Shown here piece after piece: positions 1 to 9,220 of a stretch of 64,000 nt of DNA. Position 1 is the stretch's first letter. Each line of letters opens with the position of its first letter. Under the pieces are notes generated by a model, which worked only from the letters and a program-made list of their open reading frames with translations, was not told the origin of the DNA and searched no databases. This stretch comes from Tritrichomonas musculus (lineage: Eukaryota > Parabasalia > Tritrichomonadida > Tritrichomonadidae), in assembly GCA_039105265.1 (NCBI GenBank), contig JAPFFF010000002.1, positions 8,060,001 to 8,124,000 of the forward strand, written 5' to 3'. Position numbers and translations under genes: made by a program.

Positions 1-297
1 ATTGAATAGGGCATCATCTTTGAGAGACTGTTCGCGTTGGACTTTCTGTTCCAGTTCTTTCTGTCGTTGTTCTCTCGTCGAGGTCATGCGTTCAAAGAAG
101 TCGTTGTCGGCTTTTCGATTCAACTCTACCTTGTTGACGTAATCCCTGACGCGAACACCTCTGAAGTCGATTTCCAGCTCACGGATCATCTTCTTAAGGA
201 TTGGCTTCAACTGACGGACAGTCATAGATCTATACTGATTGAAACCAGGTAACGACAAGATCTCCGACTTAGAGAGCTTACTCAATAACTTGGCCAT
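1..297 (-). CDS. Protein-primed DNA polymerase B, N-terminal fragment (copy 1, cut by window edge)
   Basis: The ATG is at 297-295, with the same T-rich leader as the full copy. The encoded N-terminus is the same as residues 1-99 of the complete polymerase at 4910-8446; only this non-catalytic, charged helical part is in the window. Whether the gene is intact further out cannot be told. Confidence 0.8.
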   Translation of the reverse strand, partial: MAKLLSKLSKSEILSLPGFNQYRSMTVRQLKPILKKMIRELEIDFRGVRVRDYVNKVELNRKADNDFFERMTSTREQRQKELEQKVQREQSLKDDALFN

Positions 298-416
298 TTC
301 AGGTAAATAAAAAATTAATGTTGGACTACGGAAATTCGATATGGATGGATTTGATGACTGTTGGTGTCCTGAAGGAGGTATCAATCCACTTCTGAGTCCA
401 AAAATGAAGATCCGAT

Positions 417-650
417 TTAGTCATCCAACACCAATCCGATAATGGTCTTGATGACTTCAATCTTTCTGTCCATGCCGATGTCGTCGTCGTAGGCTACGTT
501 TAAGAGTCTGTCGAAATCGGATTCGTTTTCAACCTCAACATCGAGCTCTATCTCATCACCGAAGTAGTCTTCGATGAATTCGATGATGTCGTTGACTGAA
601 TGAACTTCAGAGATGTCGATAGCTTCGAATACATCTTCACAGGCGTTCAT
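417..650 (-). CDS. Acidic 77-aa TIR protein (copy 1)
   Basis: Third copy in the window of the 77-aa gene described at 4557-4790, with an identical protein. It lies 3' of the 109-aa gene and is transcribed away from the element end. I do not recognise the family. Confidence 0.65.
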   Translation of the reverse strand: MNACEDVFEAIDISEVHSVNDIIEFIEDYFGDEIELDVEVENESDFDRLLNVAYDDDIGMDRKIEVIKTIIGLVLDD

Positions 651-789
651 CTTATGTGTATGACTACGGGATAAAAAATCGATAGAGAAATCGTTTGAGG
701 CATTTCAGTGTCGGAGGTATCGTAAGTGATAATCCGGGGACGATACTCACGCCAAGAACTCCACTTCCGAGACCAAAAATGAAGATCGT

Positions 790-1119
790 TTAGCGATACT
801 TCTTAGGTAACTCGATCTTGGGCATATCCGACGTACACTTAATCAAGTAGTCGTTGACGCAGAAGCAACAGCGTTTGTTCATGTCATCGACTAAGCAGTA
901 CACATGACTACCATTCCGTTCATGATAGCTCATAGGGTCACTTCCGAGCTTATATACCTTTCCGTAGCTTTCGCTGAAGAAGTAGAATCGTTTACGGAAC
1001 ATATGCGAGCCGCCGCAAGTAGACCAAATTCGTTTGATGTCACTCGGGTACTGATCCGTCATCTGAACACTCGCTGAAAGGTTGAAGTCGTCATGGTGAA
1101 TGTAGTAGCGGGTACTCAT
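790..1119 (-). CDS. 109-aa TIR protein (copy 1)
   Basis: Same protein, residue for residue, as at 4088-4417 and 25605-25934. It is the outermost gene of the element, read inward from the terminus. See the entry at 4088-4417. Confidence 0.7.
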   Translation of the reverse strand: MSTRYYIHHDDFNLSASVQMTDQYPSDIKRIWSTCGGSHMFRKRFYFFSESYGKVYKLGSDPMSYHERNGSHVYCLVDDMNKRCCFCVNDYLIKCTSDMPKIELPKKYR

Positions 1120-1451
1120 TTGAGGTGAGGCTAAAAAGATGTCTCTATAACGAAATCCCTATTGTTCCCGATAAGCTGTTGGAGCAGTGGAGATGACCGT
1201 GGGTGGGAAAACTCGTGTAGAGGTCCGTAACTGTCGTTTTTTGCATGATTTTGAGCTTCTCGGGAGGTTCCGGATCTGGGACTCGTTGGGATGCTCGTAA
1301 TGGGCCTCTGGAGGGCTGTTAGGAGGGTCTCAGACGACCTTCAAAACCGGTAAGTGGGGGCGAAAGGGCTTGTCCCTGTAGCCCCCCTTAACCTAACTAC
1401 TGACGTTTACTTTCAATAAAATACGTTAATTTTGAATACAAAATGACGTTA

Positions 1452-1760
1452 ATTTTTTGATATAAATATTAGGAGTTTAGCTCCAAAGCACAAGGTTTTC
1501 TCAAGTAGCAATGAAGCAAGAGCCGCCATAGCTATAGAAATTAAAAACGATCCTCATTTTGAATCAAAATTAATCGAAAAAGTTTGTCCTAAATCAATTT
1601 CTCGAAATGTTCTTAATGAGATTAGGAAAGATGAAACAAGTAGACATGAAAGAAATTGTCTAAAGAAAACTCCCAACGAGAAAAAGAAGAAAAATTACTC
1701 TAGAATTAAATATAGAGAAAAATGCAAAGAGAACCCAGGTGATTATAAATCAAAAACCTG
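1452..1760 (+). pseudogene. Unrecognised ORF fragment between the two Mavericks
   Basis: A stop-to-stop reading frame of about 100 codons, without a convincing ATG, just outside Maverick copy 1. It is rich in Lys, Glu and Arg (for example a run of ENPGDYKSKT near the end) and ends with TGA at 1759-1761. The middle, NEARAAIAIEIKNDPHFESK, has the look of a small helical DNA-binding segment such as a transposase N-terminus, but I cannot assign it. Base composition is host-like. Probably a truncated gene. Confidence 0.3.
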
Positions 1761-1761
1761 A

Positions 1762-2605
1762 TTAATTTTAAAACTAATTAATAAACATCAATTTATAAAT
1801 TCGGTTTGTATTATATAATTATTTTGTAAAAGAATTGATAATCACCATCAATTGAAATTTTTTAGAAAAGGTGATATTGTGTAATGAAACAAAAGATCAT
1901 TCAATATTTGATTATGATAATATGAGAATATTTGATTTTATGAATTTAATTGGCGTGAAAAAAAAAAAAAAAAGATAATCATCATCGAATGAAAAATATA
2001 AATAAAGGCGAGATCATATGATTGTTTTAAAAGTTATCTAATAAGAACTTTACAGATCTTTGAATCTGCTCTTGTAAACGCTTAAAAATGCTAAAAGCTT
2101 TATCAAAATATTTATAGACATTTGAATTAATATATTGAATTTTTTTGATATGTATCATTGAAAAATATAAAAATGCATTTATCTTCATAATCAAAAGATA
2201 TTTTTAATATTAAATTGTTTTTTTCTGTAGTAAAAAAATAATTATATAATATTTAAAAATATATTTTATTTAACATGATTTAATTATCTAAAAAACATCA
2301 AGTAGACGCCCCCCTTAAACATAGGTAACTTAACGATCATTTTTAACGTAACTATTATAAATTGCATTTTCTTGATTAAAAAAAGGTTAGAAAGCCCGAG
2401 GTTATCGGATGTCGGTTTTTGGCAGTTTGGCTTTGGGAAGTCCAGCCCATTGCCTTTTTTTAATTTGGGAAACTAAAGTACTTCCTAAAACGATAATCCA
2501 CTTTGTAACGTATTTTAATTGAATTCTTCTCAAAAAGTTTTATCATGTTGATTATCTTTTTTAGCTAAAAAATAATAAAGAAAAAATGAATTAATAAATA
2601 AAATT
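1762..2605. other. AT-rich spacer with one GC-richer patch
   Basis: No gene is visible. It contains an A15 run near 1960 and long AT stretches. Around 2395-2475 there is a GC-richer island with GGGAAGTCCAGCCC whose function I cannot name. Confidence 0.4.
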
Positions 2606-2802
2606 TTAATATCTTGTTGGATGACCATGATTTTTGGTAACTTCTCATAATCGCGAAGGAACTGAATCAATTAAATAAGAAACATCTAAATTGTCCCAAA
2701 TATTAACTAAAGCATCAGTAGCATATGTGTGGGCTTTCGTACTGTTATAAAAAATGACCTCTTCATCATACGTTTTCCAGACCTCTATCATCAGCGCCAT
2801 GA
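2606..2802 (-). pseudogene. Tc1/mariner transposase C-terminal relic
   Basis: Read on the minus strand, the last ~65 codons before the TAA at 2606-2608 contain NIWDNLDVSYLIDSVPSRL, an in-frame TGA, then a tail ending GHPTRY. Tc1/mariner transposases typically end in a segment of this form (a W plus Leu/Ile-Asp-Ser-Met-Pro-Arg-Arg, then a Gly-x-Thr-Lys-Tyr tail). The stop inside the tail (TGA where CGA would give Arg) and the absence of the catalytic DDE/DDD part show it is dead. A sister relic with the same tail pattern is in the element at 52823-53568. Confidence 0.5.
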
Positions 2803-2914
2803 CTCAGAAAATCGCCACTTTTTCAAAATTAGCCTTTCAGTTCGCTCAAAAATGGCATAGATGATTTGAATAAATGACGAAAATAAAAGATTGATGCCAT
2901 AGATGATTAATTGT

Positions 2915-3806
2915 TTATGAAGAGTTGTTTAATGAGTTCAATTCGTTCTCAAGTTGATGAACTTTATTTTTGAGGCTGGTGATGTCTTCAATAAGAGACT
3001 CACGAACAGCAAGACCATCAGAGCCCATCATTCCTGATTTGAGAAATTGTTTGTAATTTTGTTAAAACAAATAATCAAATGTTGAATATCATCATTATTT
3101 TCATATATTATAGCATTTTGTTCATTTTGAATTTTAATTAAATTATCAGTATCTTCAATTTCTCCTACTTTTGGAACATTGTTTGAGAAATTGTTTATAA
3201 GGGACATTGGTATCTGTCCTGCATGGGATAATTGAAAATAATTGTTTTCGATTTTCGTTTTTTTTCCATTGTTTATGTAAAATTGGTGAGCAAAACGAAT
3301 CCAAATATACCTATAGTCTATATCTTGAAATTTTGGATGTGAATCAAAGTACATTATTAAACACTTTTGCATGTCCTTAACTTTTGTTATATTTTTTGGT
3401 AATTCTATTACATTTTGTAAAATGCTAAATTGTTGTTTCGAACATATTAAATAATGATAAATCATCAGCATTTAATTGTAATTCATTGATTACTTGTTGG
3501 AAAAATTCATTAGAGAGCATTTTTCTTTATTGAAGTCATCTCATCCGTTACATTATTCCATTCAATTTCAAACGTATTTTATCTGAAATAAATCATTTTC
3601 AGCAATTCTTTTAATAATTATTTTCTAAAACAATCATTTTTATATGTTGTCCAGTTAACGCTTTTTTTTTTTTTTTTTTTAATTGTGAGTTTGGACATCT
3701 GACTATTATTCATTTGAAGATTAATATCCTTATCTTGTTTAACAGATTGGTTTTCAATAATGTTTTTATAATCAGATGATTTGATCACATTCTTCTTAAG
3801 TGATAC
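2915..3806 (-). pseudogene. Broken gene of unknown function, 3' to Maverick insertion point
   Basis: The minus strand carries a chain of open segments in changing frames: about 3618-3806 (Lys/Asn-rich with a poly-Lys run from an A18 tract), short pieces around 3480-3600, a 147-codon piece at 3028-3471, and a 38-codon coiled-coil-like piece (RESLIEDITSLKNKVHQLEN) at 2915-3031. The joins need several frameshifts and there are internal stops, so it is a decayed gene. The first piece appears to start inside the Maverick end only because the element inserted there. I do not recognise the protein family. Confidence 0.4.
3802..3806. repeat. Target site duplication GATAC, left copy
   Basis: GATAC directly precedes the terminal AGTAGTTAGG of the element and is repeated at 26216-26220 directly after its other end. 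A 5-bp duplication fits the 5-6 bp reported for Mavericks and shows integrase-mediated insertion. Confidence 0.85.
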
Positions 3807-4087
3807 AGTAGTTAGGTTAAGGGGGGCTACAGGGACAAGCCCTTTCGCCCCCACTTACCGGTTTTGAAGGTCGTCTGAGACCCTCCTAACAGCCCTCCAG
3901 AGGCCCATTACGAGCATCCCAACGAGTCCCAGATCCGGAACCTCCCGAGAAGCTCAAAATCATGCAAAAAACGACAGTTACGGACCTCTACACGAGTTTC
4001 CCACCCACGGTCATCTCCACTGCTCCAACAGCTTATCGGGAACAATAGGGATTTCGTTATAGAGACATCTTTTTAGCCTCACCTCAA

Positions 4088-4417
4088 ATGAGTACCCGCT
4101 ACTACATTCACCATGACGACTTCAACCTTTCAGCGAGTGTTCAGATGACGGATCAGTACCCGAGTGACATCAAACGAATTTGGTCTACTTGCGGCGGCTC
4201 GCATATGTTCCGTAAACGATTCTACTTCTTCAGCGAAAGCTACGGAAAGGTATATAAGCTCGGAAGTGACCCTATGAGCTATCATGAACGGAATGGTAGT
4301 CATGTGTACTGCTTAGTCGATGACATGAACAAACGCTGTTGCTTCTGCGTCAACGACTACTTGATTAAGTGTACGTCGGATATGCCCAAGATCGAGTTAC
4401 CTAAGAAGTATCGCTAA
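4088..4417 (+). CDS. 109-aa TIR protein, unknown function
   Basis: The ATG at 4088 follows CTTTTTAGCCTCACCTCAA, the T-tract plus short leader seen before other genes of this element. The protein is rich in aromatic residues, His and Cys. A Cys cluster near residues 83-85 (KRCCFCV) with further Cys at about 74 and 93 could bind metal, but I see no standard finger. The gene lies inside the inverted repeat, is repeated at the other end (25605-25934) and in copy 1 (790-1119), and all three proteins are identical. Being the first gene from each end, it may act early or on the termini, for example as an end-binding or host-interaction factor; this is inference from position only. ATTTTTGG follows the stop by about 12 bases. 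Confidence 0.7.
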   Translation: MSTRYYIHHDDFNLSASVQMTDQYPSDIKRIWSTCGGSHMFRKRFYFFSESYGKVYKLGSDPMSYHERNGSHVYCLVDDMNKRCCFCVNDYLIKCTSDMPKIELPKKYR

Positions 4418-4556
4418 ACGATCTTCATTTTTGGTCTCGGAAGTGGAGTTCTTGGCGTGAGTATCGTCCCCGGATTATCACTTACGATACCTCCGACACT
4501 GAAATGCCTCAAACGATTTCTCTATCGATTTTTTATCCCGTAGTCATACACATAAG

Positions 4557-4790
4557 ATGAACGCCTGTGAAGATGTATTCGAAGCTATCGACATCTCTGA
4601 AGTTCATTCAGTCAACGACATCATCGAATTCATCGAAGACTACTTCGGTGATGAGATAGAGCTCGATGTTGAGGTTGAAAACGAATCCGATTTCGACAGA
4701 CTCTTAAACGTAGCCTACGACGACGACATCGGCATGGACAGAAAGATTGAAGTCATCAAGACCATTATCGGATTGGTGTTGGATGACTAA
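4557..4790 (+). CDS. Acidic 77-aa TIR protein, unknown function
   Basis: ATG at 4557, about 20 bases after a T6 tract. The protein is strongly acidic (many Asp/Glu, e.g. FIEDYFGDEIELDVEVE) and helical in appearance, with one Cys at residue 4 and no recognised domain. Acidic small proteins of mobile elements are sometimes DNA mimics or interaction partners, but nothing here proves that. It lies between the 109-aa gene and the polymerase in the left TIR, ends just before the TIR border, and is repeated identically at 25232-25465 and 417-650. The sequence ATTTTTGG follows the stop and is itself the TIR boundary. Confidence 0.68.
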   Translation: MNACEDVFEAIDISEVHSVNDIIEFIEDYFGDEIELDVEVENESDFDRLLNVAYDDDIGMDRKIEVIKTIIGLVLDD

Positions 4791-4909
4791 ATCGGATCTT
4801 CATTTTTGGACTCAGAAGTGGATTGATACCTCCTTCAGGACACCAACAGTCATCAAATCCATCCATATCGAATTTCCGTAGTCCAACATTAATTTTTTAT
4901 TTACCTGAA

Positions 4910-7900
4910 ATGGCCAAGTTATTGAGTAAGCTCTCTAAGTCGGAGATCTTGTCGTTACCTGGTTTCAATCAGTATAGATCTATGACTGTCCGTCAGTTGA
5001 AGCCAATCCTTAAGAAGATGATCCGTGAGCTGGAAATCGACTTCAGAGGTGTTCGCGTCAGGGATTACGTCAACAAGGTAGAGTTGAATCGAAAAGCCGA
5101 CAACGACTTCTTTGAACGCATGACCTCGACGAGAGAACAACGACAGAAAGAACTGGAACAGAAAGTCCAACGCGAACAGTCTCTCAAAGATGATGCCCTA
5201 TTCAATCGTTACTTCGGAGACATCGATACCGGATACACGACATCGAAGACAGAAGAGAGACGTCGTTACGAAGAGAACGTTCACGACAAAGACGCATATC
5301 GAGAAGACATGAGGGAGATGATGTTAGCGGTCAAGAACCATGAATCCTTCGAAGTCGATATCGATGACGGTTCTGAGAAACAGTACGCCTTTGTCAAGGT
5401 CTTGAGACAGATTCGTAAGCAGAAGTCAAGCGAATGGAAACCTCTCGTCTACGGATATGACATGGACGGACACGGCAGAGTCTTCAGCATCAACAAAGAA
5501 TTGGATCTCGAAACCATGATCAGATGTATCCTCGGTGAGATCACAGTAGAAGAATACTACTCCGATTGTGATCCTAATCTCATCGGTTGGGATTACATTC
5601 CAGTCAGGTTCGAAGTGAAGTTCATCAAGATGACCAAGAACGAGAAGACCGGCAAGACTGAGTTCCTCGACGGAGAAGGTCACGTAATAGAATCCGTAGA
5701 TGACTATCGTGACGCTCCAGACGGTGCCTTCTTCCCCTTCATCAATCTCCTCAAAGGGTTGGACTTGACGAGGTATCAGATCTACGACTCCATCGATAAG
5801 AAGAACTACCGTGACAACTGCTTCGTCTATGCTTGCATTCAATCAGGTGTCTTCACGGATGATGAGATTCAGAAGCTCCGTAACGTCATGCTTACACGAT
5901 CAATCCCCAACAAGAAGATCACTGAGATCGCCACCCAGATGAAGTGTCATTTCGTGGTAAGTCGCGTTAACGACAACCGAGAATCACGACATCGTAAACG
6001 AGATTCAGTCGACACGCGCAAGAACGCCAAAGTCGTAGCAGATCGAGTCGTTAGGTTATTGCTCTACAAAGAACACTACATGATCGATGATCATGAGGTA
6101 CTTCCCATCACGAAGTACTATATCGAACACCGAGACGAACTTGACTCTAAGTATCCAATCCCTGAACGATTCATGATCAAGAACAAGCGTGGAGACAAAT
6201 CCGATAAGGGAACAGGTCTCTTGACTGTCTTGGAAACGATGTTTGAATGCAATCTCTTCAGAGAGATCAACCAATGCGAACAAGCTATCCTCAGCACCTG
6301 TGAGTTCGATAACCACTTGAACGACTACGTTGACCTCATCTACGACGAGAAGTTGTGTTGCAAAGCCGAAACGACAGACGCTAAGAATATCACTGATTGG
6401 ACGCACATCTACTACGCCGATTACGAGACTGACGTAACGGGCGACAAACACAAACCCTATCTATGTTGCCTCTGTGATGACAAGAACATATCGCACTTCG
6501 ACGGCGAGAACCTTACGTCCCAATTCTTGAACTCCCTCACGACCAACTCCCTTACGTACTTCCATAACCTGAAATACGATGCGTGCTTCTTCATTAACGA
6601 ACCAGGGTGGGAGGTCCAAGTCACTCAACGATCAGGTACGTTACTCCAAGTCGTTATGGATCGCTATAAGACGATTGAGGTCACCGACCCCAAAACCAAG
6701 ATCTCGAAGCCGAAGAAGATCAGGGAGAAGCATCTAACGTTCCGCAACAGCAAGTCCATCATCCCCGCTCCATTATGTGACTTCGATAGCATGTTCAACC
6801 TCAAGGTACACAAAGAGATCATCGCATACAAGATCTATACCCAAGCGAACATCAAACGTCGATGGATCCCATTTGATGAGTTCTTCGCCCAATACGTCGC
6901 CGAGAACGAAGACCGTAAGAGCACTTCCGTCCTCGAACAAGACCGCGAACAGTTACTCAAGAACGCCAAGTTCGCCAAAGCCTACAACGAATCGGACTCC
7001 AGTATCGACATCATGAAGTATGCCCGGTTCTACTGCATCAAAGACTGCGTCACATTGATGGACGGTATGACGAAGTTCAACAACGACTTGGCCGAAGTGT
7101 TCAAGACGACCGAGAAGCCCTGGATAGGTATCCATCAATTCATCTCCATCTCAGCTGTCGGTTACGACTTCGCCCGTATCTACGGCTGCTTCGAGGGATG
7201 CTTCCAACTGGCTGGTAAACCACAGAACTTTATTCAACGATGTGTCAGTGGTGGACGTACCATGACGGCTGACAACGAGAAGCAGTACGTAGAGGGGCGT
7301 ATCCAAGACTTTGACGCCGTCAGTCTCTATCCATCAGCCATGTCGATTATGGATGGCGTCGCAAAGGGCATTCCTAAGGTGATTCCCGACAACTGCTCTC
7401 ATGAACAACTCATGAGTTACGACACCTTCTTCATCGAGATCAACATCACCAAGCTCTCGTGCAAGTCCAATCGTCCATATAGATTCGGTCAGGTATTCAA
7501 ACATAACGAAGCTGGATCGAAGATCTTCTGTAACGAACCAGTTGATCACTACTACGTAGACAAGATCACGTTAATGGATCTCATCGAATTCTACGACATC
7601 GAATACGAATTCATCCGTGGATACTACTTCGATGATGGATTCAACAACAAGATCAACACCTTCATCCAGACCTTATTCGACCTTCGATCGAAGTACAAGT
7701 CCGAGAAGAATCCACTCGAGAAGACAATCAAGTTGTTGTTGAACTCCATTTATGGCAAGTCGATCCTGAAACCCATGGCCGATGAAGTCAAGGTAGTTGA
7801 TCGTAAGAAGCTCATCTCCTACATCTACCGCAACTACAACTACATCAAAGAAGTATCCTTCACTGACTCATCTAAAGCGTTCGTCAAGAAGATCAAGCCC

Positions 7901-8446
7901 ATCAACAACCACTTCAACCTACCGCAGTTCGGAGCCTCCGTTCTATCCTGGTCTAAGCATATCATGAATCAGGTCATGACCACAGCGGAACAGAACGATA
8001 TCGACATCTACTACCAAGACACCGATAGCATGCATCTCAAAGAGTCCGACGTCTCCAAGCTCTCAGCGATCTACAAAACCAAGTACGGAAGTGAGTTGAT
8101 CGGTAAACAGATGACCCAGTTCCATTGCGACTTCGATGCATTCCCTGGTGCAGTCGGTGACGTACACTCCCGTAAGTTGATCGCTTTGGGGAAGAAGTCC
8201 TACCTCGACATCCTCGTAGATGAAGCCGGCAACGAAGGTTACCACATCCGCTGTAAGGGAGTACCACGTCAGTGTATCCTTAACAAGTGTAAACGACTCG
8301 GAATCACCGTTGAAGAGCTGTATGAACGAATGTATCATGGAGAAGCCGTCACGTTCGATCTCACTGATGGCGCCAACTGTTTCGTGAAGACGAAGACCTT
8401 CGATCAGGTTACTCGACCACAGTTCCTCCGCAAAGTCCAGTTCTAA
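4910..8446 (+). CDS. Protein-primed family B DNA polymerase (Polinton type)
   Basis: Replicates the element, presumably from a protein primer bound at the termini. The ATG at 4910 gives 1,178 aa; the frame is open from 4823, but the 4910 start follows AATTTTTTAT and a short leader like the other genes. Proofreading motifs: Exo I YADYETD (D504, E506), Exo II NLKYD (D557), Exo III YCIKD (Y708, D712). Polymerase motifs: DFDAVSLYPS (D802), KLLLNSIYGK (K941-K950), YYQDTDS (D1037, D1039) and KKSYLDIL downstream. All catalytic residues are present, so it should be active. Residues ~300-400 hold a separate module with NCFVYACIQSG (C304) and KEHYMI (H389), a Cys/His pair spaced as in papain-fold or OTU-like proteases; that reading is inference. 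N-terminus charged and helical. First gene after the TIR. Confidence 0.95.
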   Translation: MAKLLSKLSKSEILSLPGFNQYRSMTVRQLKPILKKMIRELEIDFRGVRVRDYVNKVELNRKADNDFFERMTSTREQRQKELEQKVQREQSLKDDALFNRYFGDIDTGYTTSKTEERRRYEENVHDKDAYREDMREMMLAVKNHESFEVDIDDGSEKQYAFVKVLRQIRKQKSSEWKPLVYGYDMDGHGRVFSINKELDLETMIRCILGEITVEEYYSDCDPNLIGWDYIPVRFEVKFIKMTKNEKTGKTEFLDGEGHVIESVDDYRDAPDGAFFPFINLLKGLDLTRYQIYDSIDKKNYRDNCFVYACIQSGVFTDDEIQKLRNVMLTRSIPNKKITEIATQMKCHFVVSRVNDNRESRHRKRDSVDTRKNAKVVADRVVRLLLYKEHYMIDDHEVLPITKYYIEHRDELDSKYPIPERFMIKNKRGDKSDKGTGLLTVLETMFECNLFREINQCEQAILSTCEFDNHLNDYVDLIYDEKLCCKAETTDAKNITDWTHIYYADYETDVTGDKHKPYLCCLCDDKNISHFDGENLTSQFLNSLTTNSLTYFHNLKYDACFFINEPGWEVQVTQRSGTLLQVVMDRYKTIEVTDPKTKISKPKKIREKHLTFRNSKSIIPAPLCDFDSMFNLKVHKEIIAYKIYTQANIKRRWIPFDEFFAQYVAENEDRKSTSVLEQDREQLLKNAKFAKAYNESDSSIDIMKYARFYCIKDCVTLMDGMTKFNNDLAEVFKTTEKPWIGIHQFISISAVGYDFARIYGCFEGCFQLAGKPQNFIQRCVSGGRTMTADNEKQYVEGRIQDFDAVSLYPSAMSIMDGVAKGIPKVIPDNCSHEQLMSYDTFFIEINITKLSCKSNRPYRFGQVFKHNEAGSKIFCNEPVDHYYVDKITLMDLIEFYDIEYEFIRGYYFDDGFNNKINTFIQTLFDLRSKYKSEKNPLEKTIKLLLNSIYGKSILKPMADEVKVVDRKKLISYIYRNYNYIKEVSFTDSSKAFVKKIKPINNHFNLPQFGASVLSWSKHIMNQVMTTAEQNDIDIYYQDTDSMHLKESDVSKLSAIYKTKYGSELIGKQMTQFHCDFDAFPGAVGDVHSRKLIALGKKSYLDILVDEAGNEGYHIRCKGVPRQCILNKCKRLGITVEELYERMYHGEAVTFDLTDGANCFVKTKTFDQVTRPQFLRKVQF

Positions 8447-8470
8447 ACCAATTCTTTTTGTGCCAACGAA

Positions 8471-8656
8471 ATGGAACCCACCTTCGTAAGCATCCCCGGA
8501 TTCGATGGCAAGTACGAGATCTCTATTACTGAACCTCACCAAGTGATCGACACGACAACAGGTCTCGTTCTCGATGAATGGTACAACGGTTACGGTGAAG
8601 AAGCTGTCTTGTTGGACGGCGAACTCTATCTCATTACCGAATTGCTTCCAAACTAA
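8471..8656 (+). CDS. Small NUMOD4-like protein (61 aa)
   Basis: Starts 24 bases after the polymerase stop with ATG at 8471. IPGFDGKYEIS (residues 8-18) resembles the NUMOD4 motif (I-x-G-[FY]-x-G-x-Y-x-[IV]-S) that normally precedes an HNH nuclease and helps bind DNA. Here it stands alone: no HNH follows in this frame. The HNH gene at 9962 lies 1.3 kb downstream, so the pair could be a split or duplicated homing-nuclease module. Only the motif and the size support this; function is not shown. Confidence 0.5.
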   Translation: MEPTFVSIPGFDGKYEISITEPHQVIDTTTGLVLDEWYNGYGEEAVLLDGELYLITELLPN

Positions 8657-8679
8657 TTCTTTTACGCCACCACAAACAC

Positions 8680-9096
8680 ATGTCCCTCAAGCAGTTCGTC
8701 GAAACAGTTCAACCCAAAGACAGCACCAAACTCTACGTCTACCTCGACAGCAAGATCTACCCAAATGAATTCGGTATCAGCGTTCGTCCATTGCAAGTCA
8801 AATACGGATCCACCGTTCTCGATATGTCCCAGTTGATTGATTTGTTCGGGAAAGTCCCTTACATCACCGTCAGAGAGAGTCGTTATCGAACCGTCTACCG
8901 AGACCCAATGTTGATGACCGTTGACCTGACTCCGAAGCAATTCGAAGATAAGACCTACTACGATTACTACATCGACAAGCTCTGTCTCAGATCTGAGTTG
9001 AAGAGATATGAAGCGATATACACCAAAGCACACGACGTTCTCAGGGGAGTTCATTCCATCAACGACTTCCGTGAACTGGACTCCCAAGACGAGTGA
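8680..9096 (+). CDS. Hypothetical protein, 138 aa
   Basis: ATG at 8680, 23 bases after the upstream stop; the intervening CTAATTCTTTTACGCC is the short T-tract leader used before several genes here. The protein is mixed alpha/beta in look, with many Tyr (TYYDYYIDKLC near residue 95) and a charged C-terminus ending SQDE. No Walker, zinc or nuclease motif and no signal peptide. It sits between the polymerase block and a non-coding island. I do not recognise it. Coding is supported by length, spacing, codon use like the polymerase and the ATTTTTGA shortly after the stop. Confidence 0.65.
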   Translation: MSLKQFVETVQPKDSTKLYVYLDSKIYPNEFGISVRPLQVKYGSTVLDMSQLIDLFGKVPYITVRESRYRTVYRDPMLMTVDLTPKQFEDKTYYDYYIDKLCLRSELKRYEAIYTKAHDVLRGVHSINDFRELDSQDE

Positions 9097-9135
9097 TCTG
9101 ATCTATTTTTGAGCAAAAAGGGAGCAAAAACCGTT

Positions 9136-9189
9136 CCCAGGCGGAGATGTAGTGCATTCAATCGGACTGTGAAGATATCTCCACCTGGG
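9136..9189. other. Strong hairpin in non-coding island
   Basis: CCCAGGCGGAGAT (9136-9148) pairs with ATCTCCACCTGGG (9177-9189): 12 of 13 positions pair, around a 28-nt loop. It lies 40 bases after the stop of the 138-aa gene. It could be an RNA 3'-end structure, a small RNA or a replication or recombination site. Confidence 0.6.
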
Positions 9190-9220
9190 ATTGGAGCAGA
9201 AAGAGAGTTCCGTATACGAC

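Larger units (their letters stand above)
1..1401 (-). mobile_element. Maverick/Polinton copy 1, one end only (runs off window)
   Basis: This stretch is the reverse complement of the left 1.4 kb of the complete Maverick at 3807-26215. It holds the terminal inverted repeat, the 109-aa and 77-aa genes and the first 99 codons of the DNA polymerase. The match runs to the first base of the window, so the element continues outside it. The only difference I see is one extra A in a short A run (near 1218). The outer end is CCTAACTACT at 1392-1401, followed by GACGT, a possible target duplication whose partner lies outside the window. The near-perfect identity points to recent transposition. Confidence 0.9.
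398..1401 (-). repeat. Terminal inverted repeat of Maverick copy 1 (1,004 bp)
   Basis: Compared with the complete element, the repeat runs from the CCAAAAATGAAG border (398) to the terminal CCTAACTACT (1401). It is one base longer than the 1,003-bp repeats of copy 2 because of one extra A in GGGAAAACTCG. It contains both small TIR genes. The GC-richer outer 280 bp (1120-1401) has no ORF I would defend and probably holds end-recognition or replication signals. Confidence 0.88.
3807..4809 (+). repeat. Left terminal inverted repeat (1,003 bp)
   Basis: Matches the reverse complement of 25213-26215 from the terminal AGTAGTTAGG to the ATTTTTGG just after the 77-aa gene, where the two sides diverge (ACTCAG versus TGTCCG). 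Two complete genes lie inside, so each element carries two copies of both. Confidence 0.93.

Noticed and set aside
2395-2475. RNase P RNA core, because of GGGAAGTCC
   Set aside because: Only one short block matches and no partner helix or CR-V block was found.
3618-3854. ORF that begins inside the Maverick end and reads into the left flank
   Set aside because: It is created by the insertion junction; the flank part is a decayed gene, so I list only the pseudogene.
4955-5170. Minus-strand 71-codon ORF in the polymerase N-terminus (also at 37-252)
   Set aside because: It exists twice only because the polymerase sequence is duplicated; it is antisense to the polymerase.
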